The translations under genes were made by a program, and so were the position numbers. Below the pieces are notes generated by a model, which made no database searches, was not told the origin of the DNA, and was given only the letters and a program-made list of their open reading frames with translations. Positions 26,373 to 37,770 of a DNA stretch of 64,000 nt are shown in pieces (the first letter of the stretch is position 1; each line of letters starts with the position of its first letter). This DNA is from Neelides folsomi (taxonomy: Eukaryota; Arthropoda; Collembola; Neelipleona; Neelidae). The stretch is taken from contig JAQGBZ010000014.1 of assembly GCA_034687125.1 (NCBI GenBank), positions 62,001 through 126,000 of the forward strand. Reading direction: 5' to 3'.

Positions 26373-29300
26373 ATGATAAGAACCAGAAGACTTTTATTAT
26401 TTTTATTGGTAGCACTCGCCAACTCCCCGCTGAGCTTGGGAAGATCTGGTAAGAAAGATTTTTACAATGACTTAATAAATATTCCTTACATGTGCGGCCA
26501 AAAATTTCCTTAATTATTGCAATATGGTAATTTATTTAGCGATAATTCATTATATATTTTTTACATAAATAATTAAATATAAATACGATACTGATAAAGG
26601 CGCATAATAGGTTTATTATACCATCAAAATAATGTTCCAGGTGCAAGCTCATGTACAATAAAAAATGAAAGAAAATCTCAATCAAGAGGACTTTGTCTCC
26701 CTTTAACGGAATGTCCTGCAGTTCTTTCAAATTTACATTCAAATATACAAGCTACAAGATGCAAAGTGACCAAATTAATTTATTCTCATTACAGGGTGGG
26801 CCATAATGATCTTTCTTTTTTATACGATTGTTAATTTAAAAAAGAAAGATACTTATGGCCCACCCTGTACAAATAATTTAGCGATCTTATCATTATCATT
26901 AATTATAAATTATAACAAACAGGATTATAATGAATATACGAAGAATGTTAATATAATTAATTATCTATGTTTTCTCAAATAGGGATCAGCAAATACTGGA
27001 AAGATTTGTTGCCCAATTGAGAAGCGGATCAGCGAATTAAGTAATTTGAAAGATTTAAAAAAAATAATTACATAAACGAAAAATATGTATAAATTTTTAT
27101 TGTTATTACAGAATGTGAAAAGTTTCAAGATGTTTTGAAACAAGGTGAAGTTCAGCCTTTGCTTCCTCCACCATTCAACGAGGAGTTTGGGAGAAAACGA
27201 GAGGTCGAGTGCCGACCTCAACCCAACTCGTTAATCGTTGGTGGGCGAGACGCTTTTCCGGGCGAATTCCCTCACATGGTAAAACCATTTTAATTATTCT
27301 CCATATTATGAACTACAATAAAATGAATTACAATCAAATGAATTACAATAAAATGGGTTTAAAAAACTGGTCATTCAACTTGCCATTTAATGGAATGTCA
27401 TTTGAAGGTGGCTTTGGGTTGGCAATTTGATGGCTCCACGTCTGAGATTTCCTGGTTATGTGGCGGAACATTAATAAGTGATCAATATGGTAAAAAAACA
27501 TTTAAAAAAAATCTATTTAATCATATTCAATTTATTCATAAACATCTACCTGAACTTTAATTGCGTACTCATTGTTTAGCTTTTTTTAATTTTTAATACA
27601 TTGTTATTAGGCTAGGCCTAGATATTTAATAGTAAAAAAATCCTTATCTTTTTTTCATGAAATTAACAATTTTCTTATTAAAGTTTTGACCGCGGCTCAT
27701 TGCACCATTGCTGGAAAAAAGTAAGTTTTTTAACTTGACCTATAAAATAAATGATTATTGGTTCTGATTCACTATAAATGGGTGAATGCCATAATTGAGT
27801 AATACTTTATATTATGAAAAATCATAAGAATAGTTTATAATATCTAAACATAGATAATTTCACTTTGTTTATAAAATTTAATTTAACTAAACATTGCATG
27901 TAAACTAAGAATTTTCTTAAGTCTTAAAGATTTCTGAGTTGTTTGGACGGAGATGGGAGTGAAACATTTATTTGTGATGTAACTGAATTCTTCGCTTTCT
28001 TTGCACACAATTTCTTCGTATTTATTAACTTTCTCCAATTTAAGATTTCGATCGAAATTTGATTTGTTGATTGTCCAATCTTCAGTATCGTAATATTCAT
28101 CCGAATATCCTTCGTTGGAATTGTCATTTCCATTATTTATGTTCCCATTCCCTATACTGGCTCCTACACTCGTTGTAAATATCATTGAGGAGAAAATGAG
28201 AACAACCAGATTTAAATTCCCCATCTAAAATCGATTAAATTTTAATTAAAATTGGTTATTATTAAATTAGTAACATTTTAAATAGAGTGCAAAACAACTT
28301 TGTGTAAATATGCTCCTAATAATTAGATGTTGAAATATTAATTCTAAAAAATAAATATGGTGCACAATTGATTAAAAAGATTTTCCTCGTTGTCTATCGA
28401 AAAACTAAAAACGTATAAAAATGTAAAGCTTACTTTTTATGATGAAATCCAGTGCATCAGAATTTCACAGAAGAGTTTAATTCACAACTGAATTTTAAAA
28501 ATGCTAGTGATTAGTTATGCGGATAGTATGACGGCTTTGTTTTATTTTTTTATCAAATCAAAGTCGTAAAAGTAAAATGATAATCAGATGAATTGATGAG
28601 CACAAATGAGATGTTTAAGGGATTAGCAAGTACATATGTAAGTGGTGCGTGATTAGATGGAATCCCTTTGGCTCCCTCCCTTTCCAACCATGGAGGAAAA
28701 TCAAGATTCCTTCTATTAAAAAAGTTGAGTTGAAAATGTAAACCGGTTCTGACTTTGAAGTGATCATTGAATTCGACCTAACGTTTATTTACTAGCGTAC
28801 TATAAGCTAATTTAGCATTTTTACATGAATTAATCTACATGAGATTTTATTTGTCCGATACTTGATTTTCATTTAAAAAAACTCAATAAACATTTAATCC
28901 TGAACCCTCCTCATTATTATAGACGCCACGTTGGCTTCTCTCTTTTTAAATTAGCCATTCCAACCATTTACAGGTATTTTTTACAAATGGACTAATATTT
29001 AAATTGAAAGCTAACAATTACTCTAAAATTAAATACTTGGGATTTAGATAATAATTTCTCATTAACCTGAACCTAAAAAAGGTGAAGTGGCACAAATATG
29101 TTTTGGAATGTGCAATTATTGACCAATTAAGAAAGGGATATTTTTTATATTTCTTATAGACCTCCGACCAAAGTTCTTCTTGGGGACATTTTATTGAGAA
29201 AGGAGTCTAAGCCAAATGCCAATTCGAGCAACTTTGGAAGAAATAACCGAAAGGTGCTGGACGTCGAGAAGGTGATTCCGCATCCGGAATACAAGAAGCC

Positions 29301-30304
29301 TTTAACCTACAATGACATTGCACTAATCAAGTTAAAGCAGTCAATAGTCCATTCGCACATTATCTTCCCAGCATGTCTTCCTCAACCAGCAGACAGATTA
29401 GAGAGAAACTTGAAGGTTCTCAATGCTACTGGATGGGGACGACTTGGAACGGCTGGTCAGAATTTTATTATTCATCCTGTTTAATCTCATTTCTCAGTAT
29501 TTGGCTATCTTGGACATGTAAACTTAAATAACTATATTGCCAAATGGAGTGACATTGGTCATAAATTTAAAAGTAGTAAATACCTCTATAAAAATTAAAT
29601 ATACTTGTTTATTATATAATATTGAATCATTTAATTTTTCAGAGGCTCAGGCTGAAATCCTCCAAGTTGCTCGACTCGAACCTTTTGGACGTCGTGAATG
29701 TGATACGTACTTCAAGGACGCTTTGGACCGAGAACTTAAATTTCCACAAGGAATAATGAAAACTCAAATGTGTGCTGGGGATCGAAATGTCAGCAGAGAC
29801 ACTTGTTCGGTCAGTGTCGATTCACTTTTTAAAAATATGCCATTATTATCTAGTTTATTTTTATTAATTTAAGCAGTTCAATTGAAATTTTCTGTCTAAA
29901 CATAACGGGCCGGGGCGGGGTATAATAAAACAACCTATCTATACATAATATAAATCAGAATTTCTTCTTTAATAGAAATAGAAAATACAAAATTGGTAAT
30001 TATCAGATCCCTGAAGATTGTTCATTAATTCCCAAAGTTTTTGATAATTTTACTACCTTTGACATTTATTTTGATGTTTATGGATATTGAATTGGTGAAT
30101 GAGAGTTGAATTTTATTTTTACAGGGCGATTCGGGCGGTGGATTGACCATCAACAAAGACAAACCTTGCATATTTTACGTCGTTGGAATCACTTCTTTTG
30201 GAAATAATGTCTGTGGTCATTTGACTCCAGGAGTTTACACGAATGTGCAATCGTATCTCAAATGGATTGAAGATATTGTCTGGCCAGAGGCTCATGAAGT
30301 TTAA
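26373..30304 (+). CDS. CLIP-domain serine protease, snake/CLIPC-like, copy 2
   Basis: Exons: 26373-26448, 26641-26765, 26983-27040, 27112-27278, 27408-27489, 27684-27720, 29160-29455, 29643-29809, 30125-30304; 395 aa. It has the same exon number and splice phases as the gene just upstream, so the two arose by tandem duplication. A signal peptide precedes CLIP cysteines 30, 44, 50, 66, 76 and 77. The activation bond is Leu127-Ile128 (SLIVGG). The triad is His175, Asp234 and Ser339, and the motif is again GDSGGG. A basic RKR (114-116) upstream of IVGG could be a second processing site. Intron 2 carries a 76-bp MITE, and the 1.4-kb intron 6 holds a small gene on the other strand. The start was chosen for its immediate signal peptide. 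An extracellular cascade role is inferred from the family. Confidence 0.9.
26792..26867. mobile_element. 76-bp Tc1/mariner-type MITE
   Basis: Terminal inverted repeats of 31 bp begin CAGGGTGGGCCATAA and match at 29 of 31 positions, around a 14-bp core. TA dinucleotides flank both ends (26790-26791, 26868-26869), as expected for a Tc1/mariner target duplication. There is no coding capacity. It lies 26 bp inside intron 2 of the second protease. The left end creates an acceptor-like TTACAG, but this is too close to the donor at 26766 to be used easily. The near-identical arms suggest a fairly recent insertion. Confidence 0.85.
27311..27355. repeat. 15-bp minisatellite, three copies
   Basis: AACTACAATAAAATG, AATTACAATCAAATG and AATTACAATAAAATG follow head to tail in the fourth intron of the second protease. 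It is a simple intronic repeat. Confidence 0.8.
27883..28224 (-). CDS. Nested antisense small secreted protein, 113 aa, function unknown
   Basis: This reading frame lies wholly within the 1.4-kb intron 6 of the second protease, on the opposite strand. Residues 1-22 form a good signal peptide (MGNLNLVVLIFSSMIFTTSV then GA). Next come an Asn/Gly-rich stretch, an acidic Tyr patch (GYSDEYYDTEDW, 39-50) and two cysteines (74 and 87) in CKESEEFSYITNKC. The ATG is immediately preceded by TTTTAG, and a GTAAGC donor lies at 28433-28428 on this strand. This implies a 209-bp intron separating a non-coding first exon from the coding exon. I do not recognise the family. It may be a complete small secreted protein, or the first coding exon of a longer ectodomain whose later exons I cannot identify. 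Confidence 0.55.
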   Translation of the reverse strand: MGNLNLVVLIFSSMIFTTSVGASIGNGNINNGNDNSNEGYSDEYYDTEDWTINKSNFDRNLKLEKVNKYEEIVCKESEEFSYITNKCFTPISVQTTQKSLRLKKILSLHAMFS

Positions 30305-30513
30305 TTCGAGATTAATTTAAACGAAAATAATAAATAATTCATTATTTTAACTAATTTATTATACAAGCAAAGCATCTTACTTTATTTTAATATTATTTAT
30401 TGACAATAAGTTTAAGTATTTTTTATTCCAGGTGAAGATGTAAACAATCTTTAAAAATATCATTAATTAATTATAAATTAATTATTCAGTAGGCACAGAA
30501 CATGATAATTGAT

Positions 30514-32991
30514 TTAAAATCTTTCTTTGAGTAAAAGATAATGAGGTTTGGGTAACAATGTCCAACTTGTAATTGGTTCAATAGTTGCATCCGGATAATC
30601 CGGATGAACATGAAATGAAAATTTCTGAAACAAAGATGTTACAAATAAGAAAAGCTGAAAATTGGCTAAGAGTTTCCCAATGCAATTTCTGTTCCCAGTA
30701 CTAAAGGGAATAAAAGCCTCGTGGGTCAAAACCGTTTTTCCATCTTCGGAAAGAAATCTTTCTGGTCTGAAGACCTCAGGATCGCCCCAATATTTAACAT
30801 CATAATGGCATCCATAGATGTTATAAATTGCCATTGTGTCTTTGGGTATTTTGTAATCCAGAATATTGATCTCCTGAGAATTTAAAAGAAAAATGCATTA
30901 TTGATATTTTCGGATATTGTCATTTAGTTTACTAATTCAAACAAATGAATAAAAGACCCACTTTTAACACATTTCTGAAAAGACCCAATGGTACAATGCT
31001 CGCCAATCTAATATTAATAAAGAAAAATTTCCATTTAATTTCCTATTCAATGTTGAATGTCAATTAGACGATGCATTTTGGGATAAGAAACCTCAAAGTT
31101 TCGGAAATGACGGCTTCAGTATATGGCATCTTTGGCATATCCTCCAATGTTGGAAGTCGAGAAAAACCAATAAAATAGTCAATTTCATCCTGTAGCTTTT
31201 TCTGAATATCTTGATTCAATGATAAGTACAAGCAAGCCCAAGAAAGGGTTGTCGACGTCGTTTCACTCCCAGCGACAAATAAATCTGAATTTATAAATAT
31301 TTGATTTACTTTGAATTTTGATCAAAGAAACCTCAAGACAAATGTAAAGCTTTTTTCTTACCAATTAAAGTCGTTCTCAATGAAATTGCTGCAATTTAAA
31401 AAAAAACAAATATAGTAGAGTATATGAACAAATATCCTACATTTAATTCACTTCGCATAAATATCAGTATATTTTAATATTTTATATTTGAGTTGTAAAT
31501 ATTTAATTTATTATCTTACCTCCATTTTCTTTATAAAAACTCGATTCTGGATTTTTTGTCAACTCAATTTTTTCAAGATACAAATCAATAAAGTCTTTCG
31601 TTGTTCTTTCGCCCATTGTGTTCTTATGATAATCAATTGGTTCTTGAATAAATTTTATAAGACGATCCTTTATAATGAAATATGAGTATTATTTATTCTA
31701 ATGTATATTATATTTTTGTAAACTTTGGAAATAATATATACCATGTCTTTGTTCATTTCCGCATAGCCAATGAGTTTTGGAAAGTTTCTGGCCAACCAAG
31801 GATAAAATAGACCAAGGGAAGAAAACCCATCGTATTTTTCAACATTCCTTCAAAAGTAAAATATTGTGTAGATTAAGTAAACTTTTAATCAATTCCATTC
31901 AACATGCTTAAACTTACGTCGTCACATGGTTTAAAAGCTCGGTCAATTTTGGATCATCATGTTGATGCCTTGAGCTTGTTAAATAATTGAGCACGATGTT
32001 TAAAACCGCGACAGTGTACCGATTCCGGGTCGAAAACGGTTTCCCAATTTCCGTTTTCATATTTTTAATGAGTTCGGTGATTTCTTGATGAATTACATAT
32101 TCCATTGATCTTTTACCGACTCCAAGATCCTTTAAATTTTTAACTAAAGAAGAGTTAATTAAATAAACATCCATCAATTAATGATGCAGTTTGTTTTAGC
32201 GATTATATTTTTACCTGTAAATTTTCTTTGCTCTATCCAATCTTTTTCATCCGAAAACAAGACACCTTGATATATAAATATAAATTACATATACTAAAAA
32301 TACAAAATCACATATTAAAATATTAAATACCTACTATTATAAGTGGGTTGGTTCTTTACCATATCGTTTTGAACCATTTTTAATTCCAGATCTATCACAA
32401 AACGCTTGCATATTTGGCCGTCCAGACAATTCCATCATTTTTAGTGTTGTTTTAATTACCTCATGATCATTTATCACAACAGTACTAAACATCCAAAGTT
32501 CATTACTCATTACACAACTAAACCTCAATGATCAAACAATATCAAACATATCATTCAGCATATTACATACATGCGAGATTAACAAAGCAATAAATCATAC
32601 ATTTTAGTACTTGTATGTAATAACATTACGTTTTTATAATTTTAAACATACTTTATTGTAAAGAATCAATTACTTACGGAAAGGCTCCAAAGCTGATGGC
32701 AAAAACAGGGCCGTATTTTTCTCTCCATTTCATAAATGTTTTTGCTGTGTGTGAACCGAAAAATGGAATGTGGCCAAGAATTGGAATACCGATAGGACCT
32801 TATAGTGGGATCATAGTTTTTTTATTTGATAATTATTTAATAATACTCCTTACTTATTGTAGTATTTAACTGTAAGGAATGATTAAATATTTGAAATTAC
32901 CTTTAGGATAATTTTTAGGTTTTGCTTGCCAGTAATATACCAAAAATAAAAATATTGCAGTATTCATAAGACCTAGAATTAATAAATCCAT
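30514..32991 (-). CDS. Cytochrome P450, CYP2-clan-like, 508 aa
   Basis: Exons on the minus strand, 5' to 3': 32991-32901, 32798-32678, 32517-32360, 32265-32215, 32143-31918, 31847-31742, 31667-31520, 31388-31362, 31284-31092, 31007-30962, 30873-30514. An N-terminal membrane anchor (about residues 3-20) precedes a PKGPIGIPILG hinge. Further landmarks are the C-helix DWIEQRKF, I-helix AGSETTSTT, ExxR in SETLR, FRPERF, and the haem loop FSTGNRNCIG with Cys453 as thiolate ligand. It should be an ER-bound monooxygenase fed by NADPH-P450 reductase; the substrate is unknown. Length and motifs are normal, so it looks functional. The subfamily cannot be named from the sequence alone. Confidence 0.92.
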
Positions 32992-33104
32992 CTTTATGAT
33001 TTAGAGACAATGTATGTATAAAGTGCTTTAATAAAATTCTGTGAACAAGTTCTGTATCGACTCAACTATGAATCTGAATGAACGAGCGGCACGATGAGAC
33101 AATT

Positions 33105-33115
33105 GCTTAAATACC
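33105..33115 (-). promoter_or_regulatory. Candidate TATA-like box of the first P450 gene
   Basis: On the minus strand GGTATTTAAGC lies about 115 bp upstream of the P450 ATG at 32991. An initiator-like TTCAGATT follows at about 33071-33078. The spacing of about 38 bp is a little longer than the usual 30, so this is a weak call. Confidence 0.3.
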
Positions 33116-33377
33116 AAAATGCACAAAAAAGTTATGAATTTAAAATCGTTAAATCCAAATGAATCTCAATGCGTATTAAACCGATAAAAATGTTGAAATA
33201 TTGAAACCTTTATTCCTAATTTATAATGCAAATGTTTTATTCATTAGAAACCGACGTTATTTTTACAAAAGAAATTTATGTATCATATCGATCTGAATTT
33301 ACAATATTAAAATGAATTGTTTATTAGTTCAGATAAAGCGCCAACGTTTTATTAAATCGATCTTAAAAGGTCCGTTT

Positions 33378-36262
33378 TCATTTCATCCGATCTTTAAGAT
33401 TAACATAATGATTCTGTGGCATCAAAACCGTTCCCATTAATGGATTCAAATAGTCCGGATTTGGATTCGATGGGTCAGGAGAGACTTCAAACCGTTGAAA
33501 CAAACCGGTCAAAAACAAAAATAATTCGTCCCTTGCAAGAGTTTCACCGAGACAGCTTCTCTTCCCAACTGACAATTAAAAGAATTCCAATTTATTAAAT
33601 TATGTATATATAAAATATAAAAATCATGTATATTATTTTACCTGAAAATGCCATTAAAGAATCGTTCCGAATGACAGTTTTTTCATCAGGTGAAAGGAAA
33701 CGCTCAGGTCTGAAGTTCTTAGGATCGCCCCAAATGCTTTCACTGTGATGGACCGCATACAAATTGGAGATGACCAAAGTATCTTTTGGAATTGTAAACT
33801 CGTGGAACTCGACAGTTTCTTCAGCCCTGTGAAAAAGGCTGAGAGGAACAAGGGAAGAAAAACGCATGATTTCATAAATGGTCGCTTCTGTGTATGGCAT
33901 TGAAGGTCTGTCAGAGAGACTTGGGAGTCGGGAATTTCCAACAATTTGGTCAATTTCTGCTTGCAGCTTTTTCTGTTTCTCTAAATAAACCAATACAATA
34001 TATTACATTGGTATATATTTATAAAGAGTAAACAAAAAAGTTTTGATACTTAATATACTATACCTCGAAAAATCCCCAAAAGTAAAAATGACCAAATGAG
34101 AGTTGTAGAAGTCGTTTCAGAGCCAGCCAAAAACAAATCAGTTATAGATAAAATGGCAGATTGATCTATTTAGAGTCAATTTTAATTAGGACTTAACAAT
34201 TAACAATAATGATTTGTTTAAATAAAAATAAATATAGTGTTAAGTTTATAGTTGAATTATTTAAGAAGGTAAGATCCAGGATTAAATAATTCAGATTGAG
34301 ATATATAAAAAAATTCTTACATCCTGTCTTTTGGTGGAAAACCGAATTCGGATCTGTCGTCTTTTTTATCATATCAATGTACACGTCAATGAAATCTCTT
34401 GGTTCATCTTCAACATGATTTCGTTTATGCTCTTCGAAATGTTTGTTAATAAATCCAATTGTATCATTGTGGAGATGAACTGCATGAGTTAACCCACTAT
34501 ATCCACATAAAGTCAATTAACAAACAATAAAATATATAAAAATATTTATATAAAATTTAAAATAATAAATAACATTTATTTAAAAATTTTTAACAACCTC
34601 AATTTTGGAGATATTTTATTTAGCCATGGGGCAAACATATGCAGCCTATTATTATCGGAGACCATCCTATTAAAAGTAATTATAAGATCATTTTATTAGT
34701 AAAATCAGTAATCATAAAGTTAATATTTACTTAAGCAAATTAAAGTTTAGTAGGTTTATAAATTCTTACTTAGTTATTTCCTTTACAATTTCTGTTAAGG
34801 CTGGGTCATCTAATTTGAACCTGTCTCCAGCAACTTTAAAATATGAAAAAATTATATGGGAGCTTTTAATCAAAAACCATTTATGGTAAAAATGAAATTT
34901 TGAATTTTGAGTTTCCAGAGATTTCCGAAATTATATTTAATTCGCGTCTCATTAATTTTTTGCAGTGGAGGGTGAATCAACAAACTTGGGGCATGTTAAA
35001 CCAATAAATAGCTTTTAATATAAAAATATGATATACTTTGCTTTACAATCGTTCAAACAAGAAATTCGATTTGCTTTTTTAAATTTTACTTTCCTGTAAT
35101 TGTATTGTTTTTGACAATGAACAAGATTGAATGTGTTTTAATATAATAACGATAAAGATTTTTATTGATTTATTTCCTGTATCAAGTAATTTTTATTAAA
35201 TGTGAATTAAATAAAAATATGAAAATCTCTGGAAACTCAAAATTCAAAATTTCATTTTTACCATAAATGGTTTTTGATTAAAGCTCCCATATGTAAAATT
35301 CTCAATAAATATGCAAAAATTATGCAAGTATTATATTAAAAGGTTTTTACCAATTGCCCATAAAACATTAAGGACTGATGCATTGAATCTATTGCTCGTT
35401 GAAATTTTGCCCTTCTCCTTGTTAAAGGCTTCAATAAGTTCAACAAGTTCTTGGTGCATGATAGTTTCCATTGAATTCTTCCCAAATCCAAAATCTCGCA
35501 AATGTCTCATTGAAAATCTTCGATTTTCAGCCCATAAATGTCCATCAACAAATAATATTCCTAAAAAATAAAGTGAAGTCTATCATCACAATTCATTTTT
35601 AATATATATGTAAGATGACTACCGATATATTTATGGTATGGTATTAATATAATGGCAATGAATATTTCTGTTCAATTTACCTCCTTTCCCACGTTTAGAA
35701 ATAATTTCAAATCCTGGCCTTCCAGCAAAACTACTTTCTTTAAAAGCTTCTCTTATATGTTTTGGATCAGTAAGAACTACACACCTGTTTAAAATATGGA
35801 TACGTTTACATCACATATATCATCTTTAAGAGGATAATACATGTGTATTATTGCAGGAACTTACAGGTAATAATAGTAAAATTGAATAATTTTATAGTAC
35901 AAATTATTTTATTTTATAAATTGCAATCATTAAAAGATTCAAAATTAAATATGTATTCAATACTTACCTCCATGTACCAATAAAAACGGAAAAAATGGAT
36001 CCGTAAGTTTTCCCATATTCTTCTAATTTTCTATGAATATCTCGTCCCAAAAATGGAATGCTCCCTACCAATGGGAGTCCAAGTGGTCCTATAATTGGTG
36101 TAAATATTATTTATAATTTTAACAAAATTTTTAAAGAAGTAGTTTTTGAAATATGTATAAGTTTAATATACCCGGTGGAAAATTTTTGGTTCTTCTTTGA
36201 AACCAGTGGAATAAGAAACCAATGAGAATAGAGGCCCAAACAATTTCAATGAATGACAGCAT
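33378..36262 (-). CDS. Cytochrome P450, CYP2-clan-like, 488 aa
   Basis: Exons on the minus strand, 5' to 3': 36262-36172, 36088-35968, 35784-35681, 35560-35351, 34833-34770, 34666-34598, 34496-34321, 34165-34064, 33980-33642, 33568-33378. The first two coding exons have the same lengths (91 and 121 nt) and phases as in the neighbouring P450, showing common descent. An N-terminal anchor precedes [11 protein letters not shown]. Other landmarks are the C-helix LWAENRRF with the following [15 protein letters not shown]-helix [20 protein letters not shown] and the haem loop [10 protein letters not shown] with Cys431. All are intact, so it is probably an active ER monooxygenase of unknown substrate. 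The fourth intron carries a 439-bp MITE. A TTTTAAATA element about 60 bp upstream of the ATG may be its TATA box. Confidence 0.92.
34854..35292. mobile_element. 439-bp MITE with about 70-75-bp inverted ends
   Basis: The left arm (about 34854-34926) begins ATATGGGAGCTTTTAATC, and the right arm (about 35222-35292) is its near-exact inverse, ending in GATTAAAGCTCCCATAT. A TA dinucleotide at 34855-34856 and 35290-35291 fits a Tc1/mariner-like TA target duplication, leaving TGGGAGC ends. There is no coding capacity. It fills most of the fourth intron of the second P450 gene without disturbing the exons. High similarity between the arms suggests a modest age. Confidence 0.85.
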
Positions 36263-37770
36263 CTTCTGCCAGTGGTAAACTGAAAGCTTAAAAGCTTCGA
36301 TCCAATTTTTAGTGTTAGTAGGTATTTAAAACGAATTAACTTTAAGGGAAGGATAATGGTTTTGTTTTAAGTACAGAACTGCCATAAACTAAATGCACAG
36401 ATTTAACGTGTTAAACGGTTTGATGTTCACCTAATGCATACAAAATGAAAATGTGTAAAAATGAATTTTGGGTTGGAATCCTAAAAATCAAGGTTATTAG
36501 GAGGAGTAGGCCAATTACATTTATATGAGACACATATGCATGACCTTCCAGCAATTTTTTTGTTTCTACTTAAAGATTGAACTTCATCATAACGTTTTCA
36601 CAATGTCCAGTGTATACTTACAACAATAATACTCATTAAATATATTGGTAGTTTGAACTACATATATAAGTATTTAATACATTTAATGTATGGTACATAA
36701 CATAGCTAGCATATTGTAGTAGTAAATAAATTATTTTTATGTTGTTGTTACATTTAAACTTTAATTTATTTGAGAAATCATGCAATAGGGAAATATTAGG
36801 ATACATCAATGTAAACACGAACATTGATCATTTCATTATTCCCTTCCACTATAAATAGTAGCAGTTTATATAATTAATACCAGATATTGGTAGAGTATAT
36901 GTATGTAAATGAGCATAAATGACATGTCTAAAAAATGATTTCCCCTTGATCTCTCTTTACAATTTCTTCCTATGTAATTGCTCCATTCGCTTACACATTT
37001 AACCACATCGTTCGCTTATTGTCTATTGTAAATAGCATATAAATACTAAGTACAAAAAGGTATAAAACCTTATAATGTTTATGGAAATTGGAATCAATAT
37101 TAGGCTCAATTCCTTGACCTTCATATAAAGTACAAAGAGCACAAGCAAAATTAGTAGAAATTGACTTGAAATTGGATTGGATTTATCAACGTTGATTTGA
37201 TTTGGACTTTAATTTTTTATGATTTTCGACCGACTTTTTGGAACGCACATTACAAAAACTTTAAATCAATTCCAATGAATAATTTCAACGATTACCTTAC
37301 CTTTGATTCAAAATCGAAAAAGAATTATTAACATCAAATATACCATAGTTGATAGTTCATAAAATTATTGAAATTAGGAACAATGACATTCACATAAGTA
37401 TAATGAAATTTATGACATTTATGAATTGGATCAAAATATTATCTTAATATTATGTTATATCGTATATGGATAAAATATAAAAATAACGGGCTCTTTAGTT
37501 GACATAATTTGATTGTTTAAATTGAAATTGAATTCATTATTTATGTTCTTCTTTGATTTGACTTTGTAATGTTCAAAGCTCACAAAATATTCAACCAATC
37601 ATGAACTCATGAATCAATAATTTTCTAATTGAGTTCATAATCTGATTAGGTAAATGGAATTGGAATATGCTCCAAGACGAGCAGTGGTTATTTATTATGT
37701 TATAACTTTAAAAGAACTTTTCCTTTGCAAGTATTAATGCCTACTAACAAACAAAATTTTTTGATATAAA
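36263..37770. other. Divergent intergenic region between P450 and CD36-like gene
   Basis: The two genes are transcribed outward from this 1.5-kb gap, so it should hold both promoters. The minus-strand open frame at 36636-36824 is AT-driven and has no recognisable features. No repeats or RNA genes are evident. Confidence 0.5.
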
